A DNA stretch of 25,000 nucleotides, from NCBI GenBank assembly GCA_963575745.1, contig CAUYUJ010014614.1:236598-261597 (forward strand), given 5' to 3'. Origin of the DNA: Prorocentrum cordatum. Lineage: Eukaryota > Sar > Dinophyceae > Prorocentrales > Prorocentraceae. Position 1 is the stretch's first letter; each line of letters opens with the position of its first letter. This document shows positions 1-7,572 of this stretch, piece after piece. The translations under genes were made by a program, and so were the position numbers. A model generated the notes under the pieces. It saw only the letters and a program-made list of their open reading frames with translations, was not told where the DNA came from and made no database searches.

Positions 1-769
1 CGTGGGCACAATGCCAGCTATTCAGATGAGTTTGGTCAGACTAGGGTGGCAGGTGGCACATGGACGGTTCTATGTCCCTGCGTGATTATCGCGTCTACGT
101 CATCCCTGATGGCAATTCGGTGCCTGCTCTGATTAAGATGTTGGTAAAAGGCTGGTATTTCAGGATGCTGGAGAGGGTGTAGGCTGAGAAGCGGGGTGTG
201 TTGCCTCGCATCTGCTATGACGTTCTCCGCGAAGCGCTGCATGGCCAAACATACAAGGCCCTCCAAATGCCCGCATCAGGGCTCTTGCTATGGAAGCTTT
301 CTTCACAAGCCACAGGGCCCATCGTCTGGGGTATATGATCGATGGTTGCTGTCCGTTCTGTCGAATTCTCGACACCGTCTTCCACTGGCTCTAGGTCTGC
401 CAGCACGAGACTGTTGCCGATCACAAATCCGACTTGCTTGATCCGTAGACTATCGCTGCAGCCCTTGAAGCGAAGGACGCGGAAAACACCAGCGAGGTCT
501 TTTTGTTGATACCTGGGGCGTTTCGCCATTCCGCCGACGTTATCCTCGTCCCTGCTCCGAGTCGGATGATAATCCATGCCTTGTGCGTCAACGTCAAGAT
601 ATTCTCCATCCTGCACGCGGCACCCCGACAGGGAGCTCTTTAGGACTTCCTGCAGCGTCGTGAAGGTTGATTCGAGGGTGATACGGTTGCTGAGTTTCAG
701 GCTCCGATTTGGAACCCGTAGCAACAGTCGCTTCGGTCAGCAGGGTTCAGTTGCTTTACGTAGGCCCCT
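1..769 (+). other. Non-repetitive DNA upstream of the LINE 3' end, unresolved
   Basis: This stretch has balanced base composition and no tandem repeats. Frames on both strands translate to ordinary-looking peptides: minus 215-724 and 36-266, plus 196-441 and 576-821. None is continuous and none shows a motif I can name. Because 770-1530 on the plus strand is the 3' part of a LINE, I infer that this is its more upstream part, lying between the reverse transcriptase and RNase H, and that the minus-strand frames are antisense shadows. A separate minus-strand gene fragment cannot be excluded. Confidence 0.3.
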
Positions 770-1530
770 GTGCTCAGCTCGGCAGAGTGCACGGTGTGTT
801 GTGATTGCAGCAATGTGGTAGTCAAGCCTGTCATCCCGAAGTGGAGCAGTTGTCTGGCAAGCGTGTGCATACTGGGGTCTTCTTGTGGCACGTTCACGGT
901 CAAAGCTGTAACCCTCCGCCGTCCTGCGTCCAAATCGCCGCCAACCGTGAAACCGATCAGGACGGGACCGATGCAGAGGAGCGCTGGCGACGGTTGGGCA
1001 ATCATCACGCTGATGTCTCAGCTGAGCTGGCCACGGCCATGCATCCCTCGGACCCTGTGCTGCTGGGGGCAAATGGCAAGCTGGACGAAAAATCCCGTCA
1101 GACGATCCGTCTCGCGGCGAGTGACTTGCACCTGTGGCCAGATGTGGACCTGTCGACGGCTGAGGGAGTGCAATACGCTCCAGCCTCGGCCACCGCTCTT
1201 GGCCACGTGTGGGTTTGATGGAGGGGAATCTGGAGGTGCGGCCACTGCTTGCGAGGTCGTCGTACTCTTGTGATGCCACGTCCAAGCTCCTGCTCCAAAG
1301 ACTCGTCTCTGCACGCGTCTCACCAGCATGTGCTTGAGCATCATAGCATAGCCGCCCCCTGCTCTGATGACTCCTCCCTCTGCATCTGTACTAGGTGCAA
1401 GTGCTGCTGTAGCGGTGGTCAGGCTAAGGGCCTTGGCACGAAGTGTGCGTCCCCTCGCCCCCCTGGCCGGGCTGCAAAATGCAGATGGGGCTATCTCTGC
1501 AAGGGCCTGCATCCAAACTGTAAGGCTTAA
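770..1530 (+). pseudogene. LINE 3' fragment: RNase H end plus cysteine-rich tail
   Basis: Frame 805-1530 is open for about 242 codons, broken only by a TGA at 1216-1218. It contains the RNase H closing motif RRLGNHHADVSAE, with the Asp codon at 1012-1014, followed by a stretch ending LHLWPDV. After the stop, the same frame continues with IWRCGHCLR, then an ICTRCKC cysteine cluster, and ends near GLHPN. A W-x-C-x-x-C, His, C-x-x-C, G-x-HP order is what I know from the C-terminal tail of dinoflagellate LINE polyproteins. An earlier RNase H-like piece, CCDCSNVV (Asp at 803-805), lies one frame away, which implies a frameshift near 805-830. The frame ends at TAA 1528-1530. The piece is 5'-truncated and inactive. 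Antisense frames (1018-1512, 697-1008) are long but motif-free. Confidence 0.55.
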
Positions 1531-1735
1531 AGTTCAAGCAGCGTGGTGCTGGCGTCAGGGTAGGCGCCGAGCGTTTGATCGGGTGTTTAATCCTGGTTTG
1601 CCCGTTGCTGCCGACGAGTTGCCTGTCAGTTGTTCGGCCCCTCACCCTCATGACCATGTGGTGGTTGAGGCCCCCCACTGCCAGTCATCGGTCGAGGGTC
1701 AGACGAGGGAGCCCCGACAGGTGCTGCCCAGCTAA
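1531..1735 (+). other. Probable LINE 3' untranslated region
   Basis: This is 205 bp of unique sequence between the LINE stop codon and the first GT repeat. No poly(A) tract is present. The element appears to pass straight into the G/T array at 1736, so the array may be the 3' tail of the LINE or a product seeded by it. This is inferred from position only. Confidence 0.35.
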
Positions 1736-2915
1736 GGCGTGTGTGTGTGTGTGTGTGTGTGCGTGCGTGCGTGTGTCTGTGCGTGTGTGTGTGGTGCGTG
1801 TATTGTGTATTGCGTGTTGTGCGGTGTGTGTGTGTTGTGTTGTGTGTTGTGTGCCGTGTGGTGTGTGTTGCGTAATGTGTCTGTGTTTTGTGTGTTGTGT
1901 GTTGCGTGTTGTTGTGTGTTGTGTGTTGTGTGGTGTGCTGTGTGCTGTGTGTTTGTGCGTTGTGTGTTGTACGTTGTGCGTTGTGCGTTGTGCGTTGTGC
2001 TGTGCTGTGTGCGGTGTACAACGTGCTGTGTGCTGTGTGCTCTGTGCTGAGTGATGTGTGGTTTGAAATGTGTCTTGCGTGTTGTGTGTGGTGTGAAGTT
2101 TGGGTTGTGTGTTGTGTGTTGTGGGTTGTGTTGTGTTGCGTGTTGCGTATTTCGTGCAGTGAGTTGCGAGGTGTGTATTGTGTGTTGTACGTTGTGCGTT
2201 GTGCGTTGTGCTGTGCTGTGTGCGGTGTACAACGTGCTGTGTGATGTGTGCGCTGTGCTGTGTGATGTGTGGTTTGGAATGTGTCGTGTGTGTTGTGTGT
2301 GGTGTGTGGTCTGTGTTGTGTGTTGTGTGTTGTGTTGTGTGTTGTGTGTTGCGTGTTTCGTGCTGTGCGCTGCGGGTTGTGTGTTGTGTGTTGTGTTGTG
2401 TGTTGTGTGTTGTGTGTGTTGTGCGTTGCGTGCTGTTTTGTGTGCGTGTGTTGTGTGTTGTGTGTTGTGTGTTGTGCGTTGTGTGTTGTGTGTCGTGTGT
2501 TGTGTGTTATGTGCCGCGTGCGGTGTGTGTTTTGTGTTGTATGTTGTGTGTTGCGTGGATTGCGGTGTGCGTTGTGCGTTGTGCATTGTGCTCTGTGTGT
2601 TGTGTGCTGTGTGTTGTGTGCTGTGTTGTGTCGTGTGCTGTGTGTTGTGTCTTGTGAGTTGTGTGCTTTGTGTTGTGTGATGTGTTGTGTTGTGTGTCTT
2701 GTGTGTTGTGAGTTGTGTGTGTGTGTTGGGAGTTGTGTTTTGTGTGTGCGTGCGTGTGTGTGTGCGTGTGTGTGTGTGCGGGTGTGTGTGTGCGTGTGTG
2801 TGTGTGCGTGTGTGCGTGTGTGCGTGTGTGAGTGTACGTATGTGCGTGTGTGAGTGCGTATTGTGTGTTGTGTGTTGTGTGTTGTGTGTTGTGTTGTGTG
2901 TGTGCGAGTGCGCAC
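1736..2915 (+). repeat. GT-rich array (GTGTTGTGTG type), strand-biased
   Basis: For about 1.18 kb the plus strand is almost only G and T, mixing (GT)n with TGTGTTG and TGCGTTG words. Both ends are purer (GT/GC)n: 1738-1795 and 2730-2850. The middle carries a higher-order duplication with a period of 211 bp. The landmark GCGGTGTACAACGTGCTGTG begins at 2011 and again at 2222, and its flanks match over roughly 150 bp. All reading frames here (Cys/Val-rich on plus, Thr/His-rich on minus) are products of the repeat. Confidence 0.95.
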
Positions 2916-3279
2916 GCTGCCCTCGCCCTCGAGGAGGACGACGCCCCTCTCATGCCTGCCGTCGGAGAACAATCCGACGAATCGGACCATCAGACATCTA
3001 GCGGCCTCTGAGGACACGCTCTGTCAGGAGCTGGGCGTGGAACTCATTCAAAACCCTCCTCCTCCTCCTCTTCCTCCTCCTCCTCCTCGACCCTCGACCC
3101 TCGACATTCGACCCCCGACCCTCGCTGATGTGGCCGGGGTCGGGGCGATCCGCGACACGATGCGCAGCCGCGCGGCCGTGGCGGGCACGAGGGCCAGCGC
3201 GCAGAACAGCGACACCTCGAGCGCAGGCCTCCCCACGGCAGCGGCGGGAGGCTCGAGGTCCTCTCTCTACCTCCTGCTG
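2916..3279. other. Short unique spacer with a (TCC)n patch
   Basis: This is GC-rich unique DNA between the GT array and the CT array, with a (TCC)n patch at 3056-3090 and a CGACCCTCGACCCTCGA duplication near 3089-3125. The only frame worth noting is the minus-strand one at 3048-3236, listed separately. Confidence 0.6.
3048..3236 (-). CDS. Possible small ORF with signal-peptide-like N-terminus
   Basis: The 62-codon frame begins MGRPALEVSLFCALALVPA, a short polar start followed by a hydrophobic core and small residues (ATAA) at the expected cleavage position. That is the shape of an eukaryotic signal peptide. The last third is Gly/Arg-rich and comes from a (TCC)n patch on the other strand, so the frame either ends or splices there. 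I do not recognise a product. It could be a first exon whose continuation lies to the left, or a chance frame in GC-rich DNA. Confidence 0.15.
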   Translation of the reverse strand: MGRPALEVSLFCALALVPATAARLRIVSRIAPTPATSARVGGRMSRVEGRGGGGGRGGGGGF

Positions 3280-3315
3280 ACTCTCTCTCTCTCCCTCTCT
3301 GTCTCTCGCTCTCTT

Positions 3316-3356
<41 letters not shown>

Positions 3357-3363
3357 CTCTCTC

Positions 3364-3418
<55 letters not shown>
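3280..3418 (+). repeat. (CT)n microsatellite
   Basis: CT repeats are interrupted by TCCCTCTC and by two GCTGACTCT words. The same GCTGACTCT words occur in the CT array at 4756-4838. Confidence 0.97.
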
Positions 3419-3420
<2 letters not shown>

Positions 3421-3434
3421 ATATATATGTATAT

Positions 3435-3474
<40 letters not shown>
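3419..3474. repeat. (AT)n microsatellite, left flank of transposon
   Basis: AT repeat with two small interruptions (ATGTAT, ATAAAT). It abuts the left terminal inverted repeat of the element at 3475. With the (AT)n at 4714-4755 it brackets the transposon, so any target-site duplication is hidden inside AT repeats. Confidence 0.97.
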
Positions 3475-3642
3475 GCTCGGTCCCCCCCCCCCCAGCGACC
3501 CCCCAAAACGCCCAAAACACGAAGCCGCGGTCTTGAGATGCTGGCACCGAACAGCCGCAGACACATGGTCTGTCACAGCGGGCTGTGACCCGAGAAGTAT
3601 TCCTCCTCATCTTACTCTCCATCATCCTCCCCCTCCTCTTCC

Positions 3643-4254
3643 ATGGACATCGCCAAAGGAGAAGACCCCAACACAGACGCTGCGACTGACAAGCCTGTCA
3701 TCTGGGAGCAATGGGGCGGCATGGTTCAACGCGGCGACCAGAAATCCCTCGTCTTGTTCAAGCTGGACCCAGCGAAGACAAAGAGGCGGGCGCCAGGCCC
3801 AGGCCCGATCCGCAAGCGCGATTGGAAGCCTCTGGCCTACAAGTGGGTCCACAAGCGCAACATCATACTGCACACGGACGGGGCCAGGAGTTATAAGCTG
3901 AAGCTCGAAGGGGTCAAGCATGATTGGGTTGTCCACGCCAAGAAGCGCGTCATGGTCACGGGTAAGTGGGTGTGGATCAAGCCTAAGTTCACCTAGATCA
4001 CCCACCACGATGTTCCAGATGACAGCAAGCCCAACAAGACCAAGCGCGTTTGGGTTAAAGCTGGCACCCAGATCATCGACCGCATCTGGGGCGAGCTGCG
4101 GAAACACTTAGGGAATAAGAAGACAGTGAACACCAAGGCGCTGACCAACAAGATCCGCTCCTACCAGTGGTTGTACTGGCACAGGGGCGAGGATTTGTGG
4201 CTGGCAACAGGGAAGATGCTGGAGGAGGCCTTCCTCAAGGAGCACTGCCAGTGA
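3643..4254 (+). pseudogene. ISXO2-like (IS1595/Merlin) DDE transposase, one in-frame stop
   Basis: From ATG 3643 the frame runs to TAG 3994-3996, continues in the same frame and ends at TGA 4252-4254, giving 203 sense codons with one stop. Recognisable pieces in order are IWEQWGGMVQRG, then NIILHTDGARSYKLKL with a catalytic Asp, HDWVVHAKKRV, the third-acid region GTQIIDRIWGELRKHLG, and YWHRGEDLWL near the end. This is the layout of the ISXO2-like transposase domain. The third acidic position reads Asp (IIDRIW) where bacterial members have Glu (IExFW). The first catalytic Asp and the N-terminal zinc-binding part are missing: upstream of 3643 the frame is open back to 3589 but is low-complexity Ser/Pro. 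The gene is therefore 5'-truncated and stopped once. Confidence 0.65.
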
Positions 4255-4302
4255 GCGGCGAGCGCTGTAGTCCCCGAAGAGTACACAGTGTTTTCTTGCT
4301 CG

Positions 4303-4570
4303 GAGGCCACGAAACACTGTGTATCACAGGTTTTTCTGGTTTTTCTGGTCTGGGAACCAACGAAACATTGTATATTACAGGTTTTTCTGGTTTTTCTGGT
4401 TTTCAGGTGCCGACAAACAGGAGGTGGGGGAGCGGTGGGGCGAGGCCGCGGCGAGCATTTCAGCTCCAGAAACCAGAAAAACCAGAAAAACCTGTGATAC
4501 GCAGTGTTTCGTTGGTTCCCAGACCAGAAAAAACCAGAAAAACCTGTGATACACAGTGTTTCGTGGCCTC
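4303..4570. repeat. Inverted repeat with 103-bp arms inside the transposon
   Basis: Left arm 4303-4404 is the near-perfect reverse complement of right arm 4469-4570, separated by about 64 bp. Each arm holds two direct copies of a motif of about 45 bp containing CGAAACACTGTGTATCACAG followed by GTTTTTCTGG repeats. A third copy of the ACACAGTGTTTT word lies outside the left arm at 4283-4294. The structure lies between the transposase stop and the right terminal repeat, so it looks like a later insertion or local inverted duplication. Confidence 0.9.
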
Positions 4571-4711
4571 GGCCGAAACCGATATGCTTGCGCGCACGGT
4601 GCCCGTGACGGATGGGCCGAGCGGATGAGTTCGTCAGCCTGGATGGCAGGCCAAAGTTGAGTTGTGTATTCGTGCTTTGGGCGCTCTGGGGGGTCGCTGG
4701 GGGGGGATCGA

Positions 4712-4713
<2 letters not shown>

Positions 4714-4757
<44 letters not shown>

Positions 4758-4801
4758 TGACTCTTGCTGACTCTCTCTCTCTCTCGCTGACTCTCTCCCT
4801 C

Positions 4802-4832
<31 letters not shown>

Positions 4833-4838
4833 ATCTCT
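4714..4838. repeat. (AT)n then (CT)n microsatellites, right flank of transposon
   Basis: Pure AT runs 4714-4755, followed by CT repeats with GCTGACTCT interruptions to about 4838. The CT array is on the same strand as the one left of the transposon (3280-3418), so the left order is (CT)n-(AT)n and the right order is (AT)n-(CT)n. Confidence 0.95.
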
Positions 4839-4874
4839 CCGACGTTTCAGGTTCGAGGCTCGAGGTGTTCAGGC

Positions 4875-5723
4875 ATGGTCGTCGGATCTCGGCGTTTTCC
4901 CAGCCTCGAGGCGCCCTCCAGCAGCTGCGCCAGGCTGAGAGCGTTCCGGGGGGGGGCCCGAAAACTGGGGGGTGGCGCCTCTGGGAGCCTGGGCCCCTGG
5001 CGTCCCAAGATCTCCCCCGAACGTGCCCCACGAGGCTGCAGGCTTCCCCGCCATGGGGAAGGACGACCGTCTGCTCGTCCTCCTCCTTTTCACCATCACC
5101 CGTCCAGATCAATATCCTCCCTCCGTCCTCCTCCCTCCTCCCTCCTCCTCCTCCTCCTCCTCCTCCCTCCTCCCTCCTCCTCCTCCTCCTCCTCCTCCTC
5201 CTCCTCCTCCTCCGCCTCCTCCTCCTCCTCCTCGTTGCCCTCGCTCCCCTCGTCCTTCCTCCCCGCCTTGGAATTCGCCCCGCCAGGCCTCAAGCAAGCC
5301 CTGGGAACTCCTCGGGAGCCTCCGGAACACGCGTCAAAAATCATTAAACGCACACGCGACGACGACGACGACGACGACGCTGGCGGCGGCAGCGGCGGGG
5401 ACGATGAAGACAGCGACGCCGGCGCCGGCGGCAACGACAACAACGACGATGACGACGAAGACATCGACGGCGGCGGAGTCGACGACGTTGTGTGGGCGAG
5501 CGAGCCCTCCCTGGGGAGCGGTCGTTCCCCCTCCCCCCCCGCGGAGCCTCCCTTCCACGGCCGCCGTCAGCGCCTGGATGACGCCCGTGCAGAAGAAGAG
5601 GTAGCACCCACCCTGGGCCGGGGGAGGAAAGGGAGGCGGAGGACGGGGACGAGGAGGGGGACAAGGGGGAAGCGGAAGACGAAGAGGAGCAGGAGAATAG
5701 AGAAACAGGGTGTAGGACGATAG
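4875..5723 (+). CDS. Hypothetical low-complexity protein, acidic then basic C-terminus
   Basis: An open frame of 282 codons starts at ATG 4875. The first third is Arg/Pro/Ser-rich. The middle is poly-Leu, poly-Pro and poly-Ser encoded by the (TCC)n array at 5128-5235. The next part reads EFAPPGLKQALGTPREPPEH, then an Asp-rich stretch (seven Asp in a row, later DNNDDDDEDIDGGG), and the last 50 residues are Arg/Lys-rich (GRKGRRRTGTRRGTRGK). The acidic-then-basic order and nuclear-localisation-like tail look protein-like, but (GAC)n-type repeats can create the acidic part. I recognise no domain. The frame is open on several registers, so it may be only a stop-free repeat region. Confidence 0.22.
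   Translation: MVVGSRRFPSLEAPSSSCARLRAFRGGARKLGGGASGSLGPWRPKISPERAPRGCRLPRHGEGRPSARPPPFHHHPSRSISSLRPPPSSLLLLLLLLPPPSSSSSSSSSSSSSASSSSSSLPSLPSSFLPALEFAPPGLKQALGTPREPPEHASKIIKRTRDDDDDDDAGGGSGGDDEDSDAGAGGNDNNDDDDEDIDGGGVDDVVWASEPSLGSGRSPSPPAEPPFHGRRQRLDDARAEEEVAPTLGRGRKGRRRTGTRRGTRGKRKTKRSRRIEKQGVGR
5128..5235 (+). repeat. (TCC)n microsatellite
   Basis: CCT/TCC repeats with TCCC interruptions; one GCC interruption near 5214. Confidence 0.95.
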
Positions 5724-5800
5724 TCGGGGAATGCCTCGCCAGGTGATAGCGGCTCTGAGAGCATAGTCAGTCATAAAAAAGTACACGTATACATATATAT

Positions 5801-6261
5801 ATGACACCGGAGAAAAAGCCCTATCATATTTGTTGTAGGGCTGTAGGGCCATAGGGCTATAGGGCTATTGGGCTATAGGGTAATAGAGCTACAGGGGTAT
5901 AGGGCTATAGGGTATAGGGATGTAGGACTATAGAGCTATAGGGCTATACTGCTATAGGGCTAGAGGGCTATTGAGCGATAGAACTATAGGGCTATAGAAC
6001 TATAGAGCTGTAGGGCTATAGGGCTATAGGACAATTGGGCTATAGGGCTAAAGGGCTGTAGGGCTATAGCCTTATAGCCCTATATCCCTATCGCCCTATA
6101 GCCCTATAGCCCTATAACCCTATAGCCCTATAGCACTATACCCTATAGCCCTATAGTCCTGTAGCTCTATTACCATATAGCCCAATAGCCCTATAGCCCG
6201 TATAGCTCTATAGCCCTACAGCCCTAAAAAGATTATGATTGGGGTTGTTCTCCGGTATCAT
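5801..6261. mobile_element. Foldback element with TATAGGGC-array arms
   Basis: The outer 36 bp at each end are unique-sequence inverted repeats. Left 5801-5836 begins ATGACACCGGAGAA. Right 6226-6261, read as reverse complement, begins ATGATACCGGAGAA, and both share a CATAxTxTTT stretch. Inside, degenerate TATAGGGC octamers fill 5829-6068 on the plus strand. The array then flips to GCCCTATA for 6073-6228. The turn is AGGGCTATA-GCCT-TATAGCCCT, with the four-base centre at 6069-6072. The element has no coding sequence. Length is about 461 bp with arms of unequal array length. It reads as a foldback-type or miniature inverted-repeat element whose arms are tandem DNA. Confidence 0.7.
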
Positions 6262-6285
6262 TTGTTTGTTTGCATGTGTAAATAT

Positions 6286-6746
6286 GTTCCCCAATCAGAG
6301 CTTGCCTCTGTATAGGGGTCCTAGCGGACTCATATGGATAGGTTAGGTGTGCCGCCGATTTTCGCCGCACGCCCGGGTGCCCGGGTGCCCGGGGGTGCCC
6401 GGGTGCCCTGGCGTGCCCGGGGGGCCCTATATGGCTACAGGGCACCGGGCACCCGGGCACCCGGCACCCGGCACCCAGGCACCCACCCGGGCACCGGGCA
6501 CCCGTCACCCGGGCACCCGGGCACCCGGCACCCGGGCACCTACCCGAGCACCGGGCACCCGTCACCCGGGCACCCGGGCACACGGGCACCCAGGCACCGG
6601 GGCCGGGCCACCGAATCGGCGGCGAACCCGTGCACCCGGGCAACCGGGCACCCGGGCACCCGGGCCCAGCCACCGAATCGGCGGCACACCTCACCTACCC
6701 TTCAATCCGCTAGGACCCCTACAGAGGCAAGCTCTGATTGGGGAAC
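6286..6746. mobile_element. Foldback element with CCGGGTGCC-array arms
   Basis: Left end 6286-6360 and right end 6676-6746 are inverted repeats of about 70-75 bp. They share GTTCCCCAATCAGAG, CTTGCCTCTG, GGGGTCCTAGCGGA and GGTGTGCCGCCGATT. Between them, GGGTGCCC repeats (about 6370-6422) switch to GGGCACCC repeats (about 6441-6668). The centre is the small hairpin GCCCTATA-TGGC-TACAGGGC (6424-6443). The motif CACCGAATCGGCGGC from the right end is also present internally near 6609. TTTGTTTGTTTGC outside the left end faces GCAAACAAACAAAC outside the right end, so the symmetry continues outward. No coding capacity is seen. Confidence 0.7.
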
Positions 6747-6748
6747 AA

Positions 6749-7218
6749 GCAAGCAAACAAACAAACAAACAAACAAGCACACACACACATACATACATAC
6801 ATACATACATACATACATGCATGCATGCATGCATGCATGCATGCATACATACATACATACATACATACATACATACATACATACATACATACATGCATGC
6901 ATGCATGCATGCATGCATGCATGCATGCATGCATGCATACATGCGTACATGCGTACATGCATACATGCATACATGCATGCATACATGCATACATGCATAC
7001 ATGCATACATGCATACATGCATACATGCATACAAGCATACATGCATACATGCATGCATACAGACATACAGACATACAGACATACATGCATGCATACATAC
7101 ATACGTGCATACATACATACATACATGCATACACACATGCATGCATGCATGCATGCATGCATATATACATACATGCATACATGCATGCATGCATGCATGC
7201 ATGCATACATACATACAT
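6749..7218. repeat. (CAAA)n then (CATA/CATG)n arrays
   Basis: CAAACAAA repeats run 6749-6777, then ACATACAT and GCATGCAT blocks alternate to 7218, with a few ACAG and GCGT variants. The long Cys/Met/Val and His/Thr reading frames on either strand are repeat products. Confidence 0.97.
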
Positions 7219-7425
7219 CGGAGGCTGGGGTGTGTGAGAGCGGAAGTGACCCCAACCGGGACATCGGTTTCGGTTTCGGTTCGTGCCGTGCGTGCAGGCG
7301 AGGCGACGCTGCGCGAGTTCCTCCACTTGTAGAGGCCCCGTGGAGCCCGAAAGGTCGCTCGCCTCCTCCCCCCCAGGCCAGGCGCGGCCCCCGATGGTTG
7401 CCCCGCGGGTTGTCCCGTGGTTGTC
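7219..7425. repeat. Dispersed repeat, copy A
   Basis: This 207-bp segment matches 9760-10075. Shared landmarks in order are GGAAGTGACCCCAACC, CGGTTTCGG, GAGTTCCTCCAC, TGTAGAGGCC, GGAGCCC, then GGCGCGGCCCCCGATGGTTG and CCCCGCGGG. In copy A the middle junction holds only about 20 bp (TCGCTCGCCTCCTCCC), where copy B has a 130-bp (GGA)n/(GGGAGGGGA)n array. The unit may derive from one strand of a decayed coding sequence, since the minus strand reads similar peptides in both copies (VGVTSA, WRNS), but I recognise no family. Confidence 0.8.
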
Positions 7426-7572
7426 CCAAGGTTGTCCCGATGGTTGTCCCGTGGTTGTCCCAAGGTTGTCCCGTGGTTGTCCCCACGGTCGTCCCGATGG
7501 TTGCCCCGATGGGTGTCCCGGTGTGTGTCCCCATGGTTGTCCCGATGGTTGTCCCGATGGTTGTCCCGACAG
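7396..7572 (+). repeat. 12-bp minisatellite GTTGTCCCGATG, block 1
   Basis: Degenerate copies of GGTTGTCCCGAT with the variants CGTGGTTGTCCC and CAAGGTTGTCCC. It begins inside the end of dispersed repeat copy A (GATGGTTGCCCCGCGGG), so the minisatellite probably grew from the edge of that repeat. A second block of the same unit lies at 7711-7794. Confidence 0.9.

Larger units (their letters stand above)
3475..4713 (+). mobile_element. DNA transposon with terminal inverted repeats, ISXO2/Merlin-like
   Basis: The left end (3475-3523) reads GCTCGGT, a run of 12 C, then AGCGACCCCCCAAAACGCCC and AAAACACGAA. The right end (4669-4713) is its reverse complement with a few substitutions: TTCGTGCTTTGGGCGCTCTG, then GGGGGTCGCT, a G run and ATCGACC. 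Both ends stop at an (AT)n tract. Inside lie a transposase pseudogene (3643-4254) and a nested hairpin (4303-4570). Inverted ends around a DDE transposase in one 1.24-kb unit fit a cut-and-paste element. Merlin elements, the eukaryotic relatives of IS1016/IS1595, make 8-9 bp target duplications, which would be invisible in AT repeats. Confidence 0.6.

Noticed and set aside
697-1512. Minus-strand frames 1018-1512 and 697-1008 in one register, separated by one stop
   Set aside because: The plus strand carries recognisable RNase H and Cys/His-tail motifs over the same bases, so these are most likely antisense shadows.
1626-3017. 463-codon Thr/His-rich minus-strand frame and matching Cys/Val-rich plus frames
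   Set aside because: They follow the GT-rich array exactly and change with its sub-repeats. No non-repeat domain is present.
5829-6228. TATAGGGC array as an internal telomere (dinoflagellate telomeres are TTTAGGG)
   Set aside because: The unit is eight bases with TATA, not TTTA, and it inverts at the centre inside unique inverted ends, which a telomere tract would not do.
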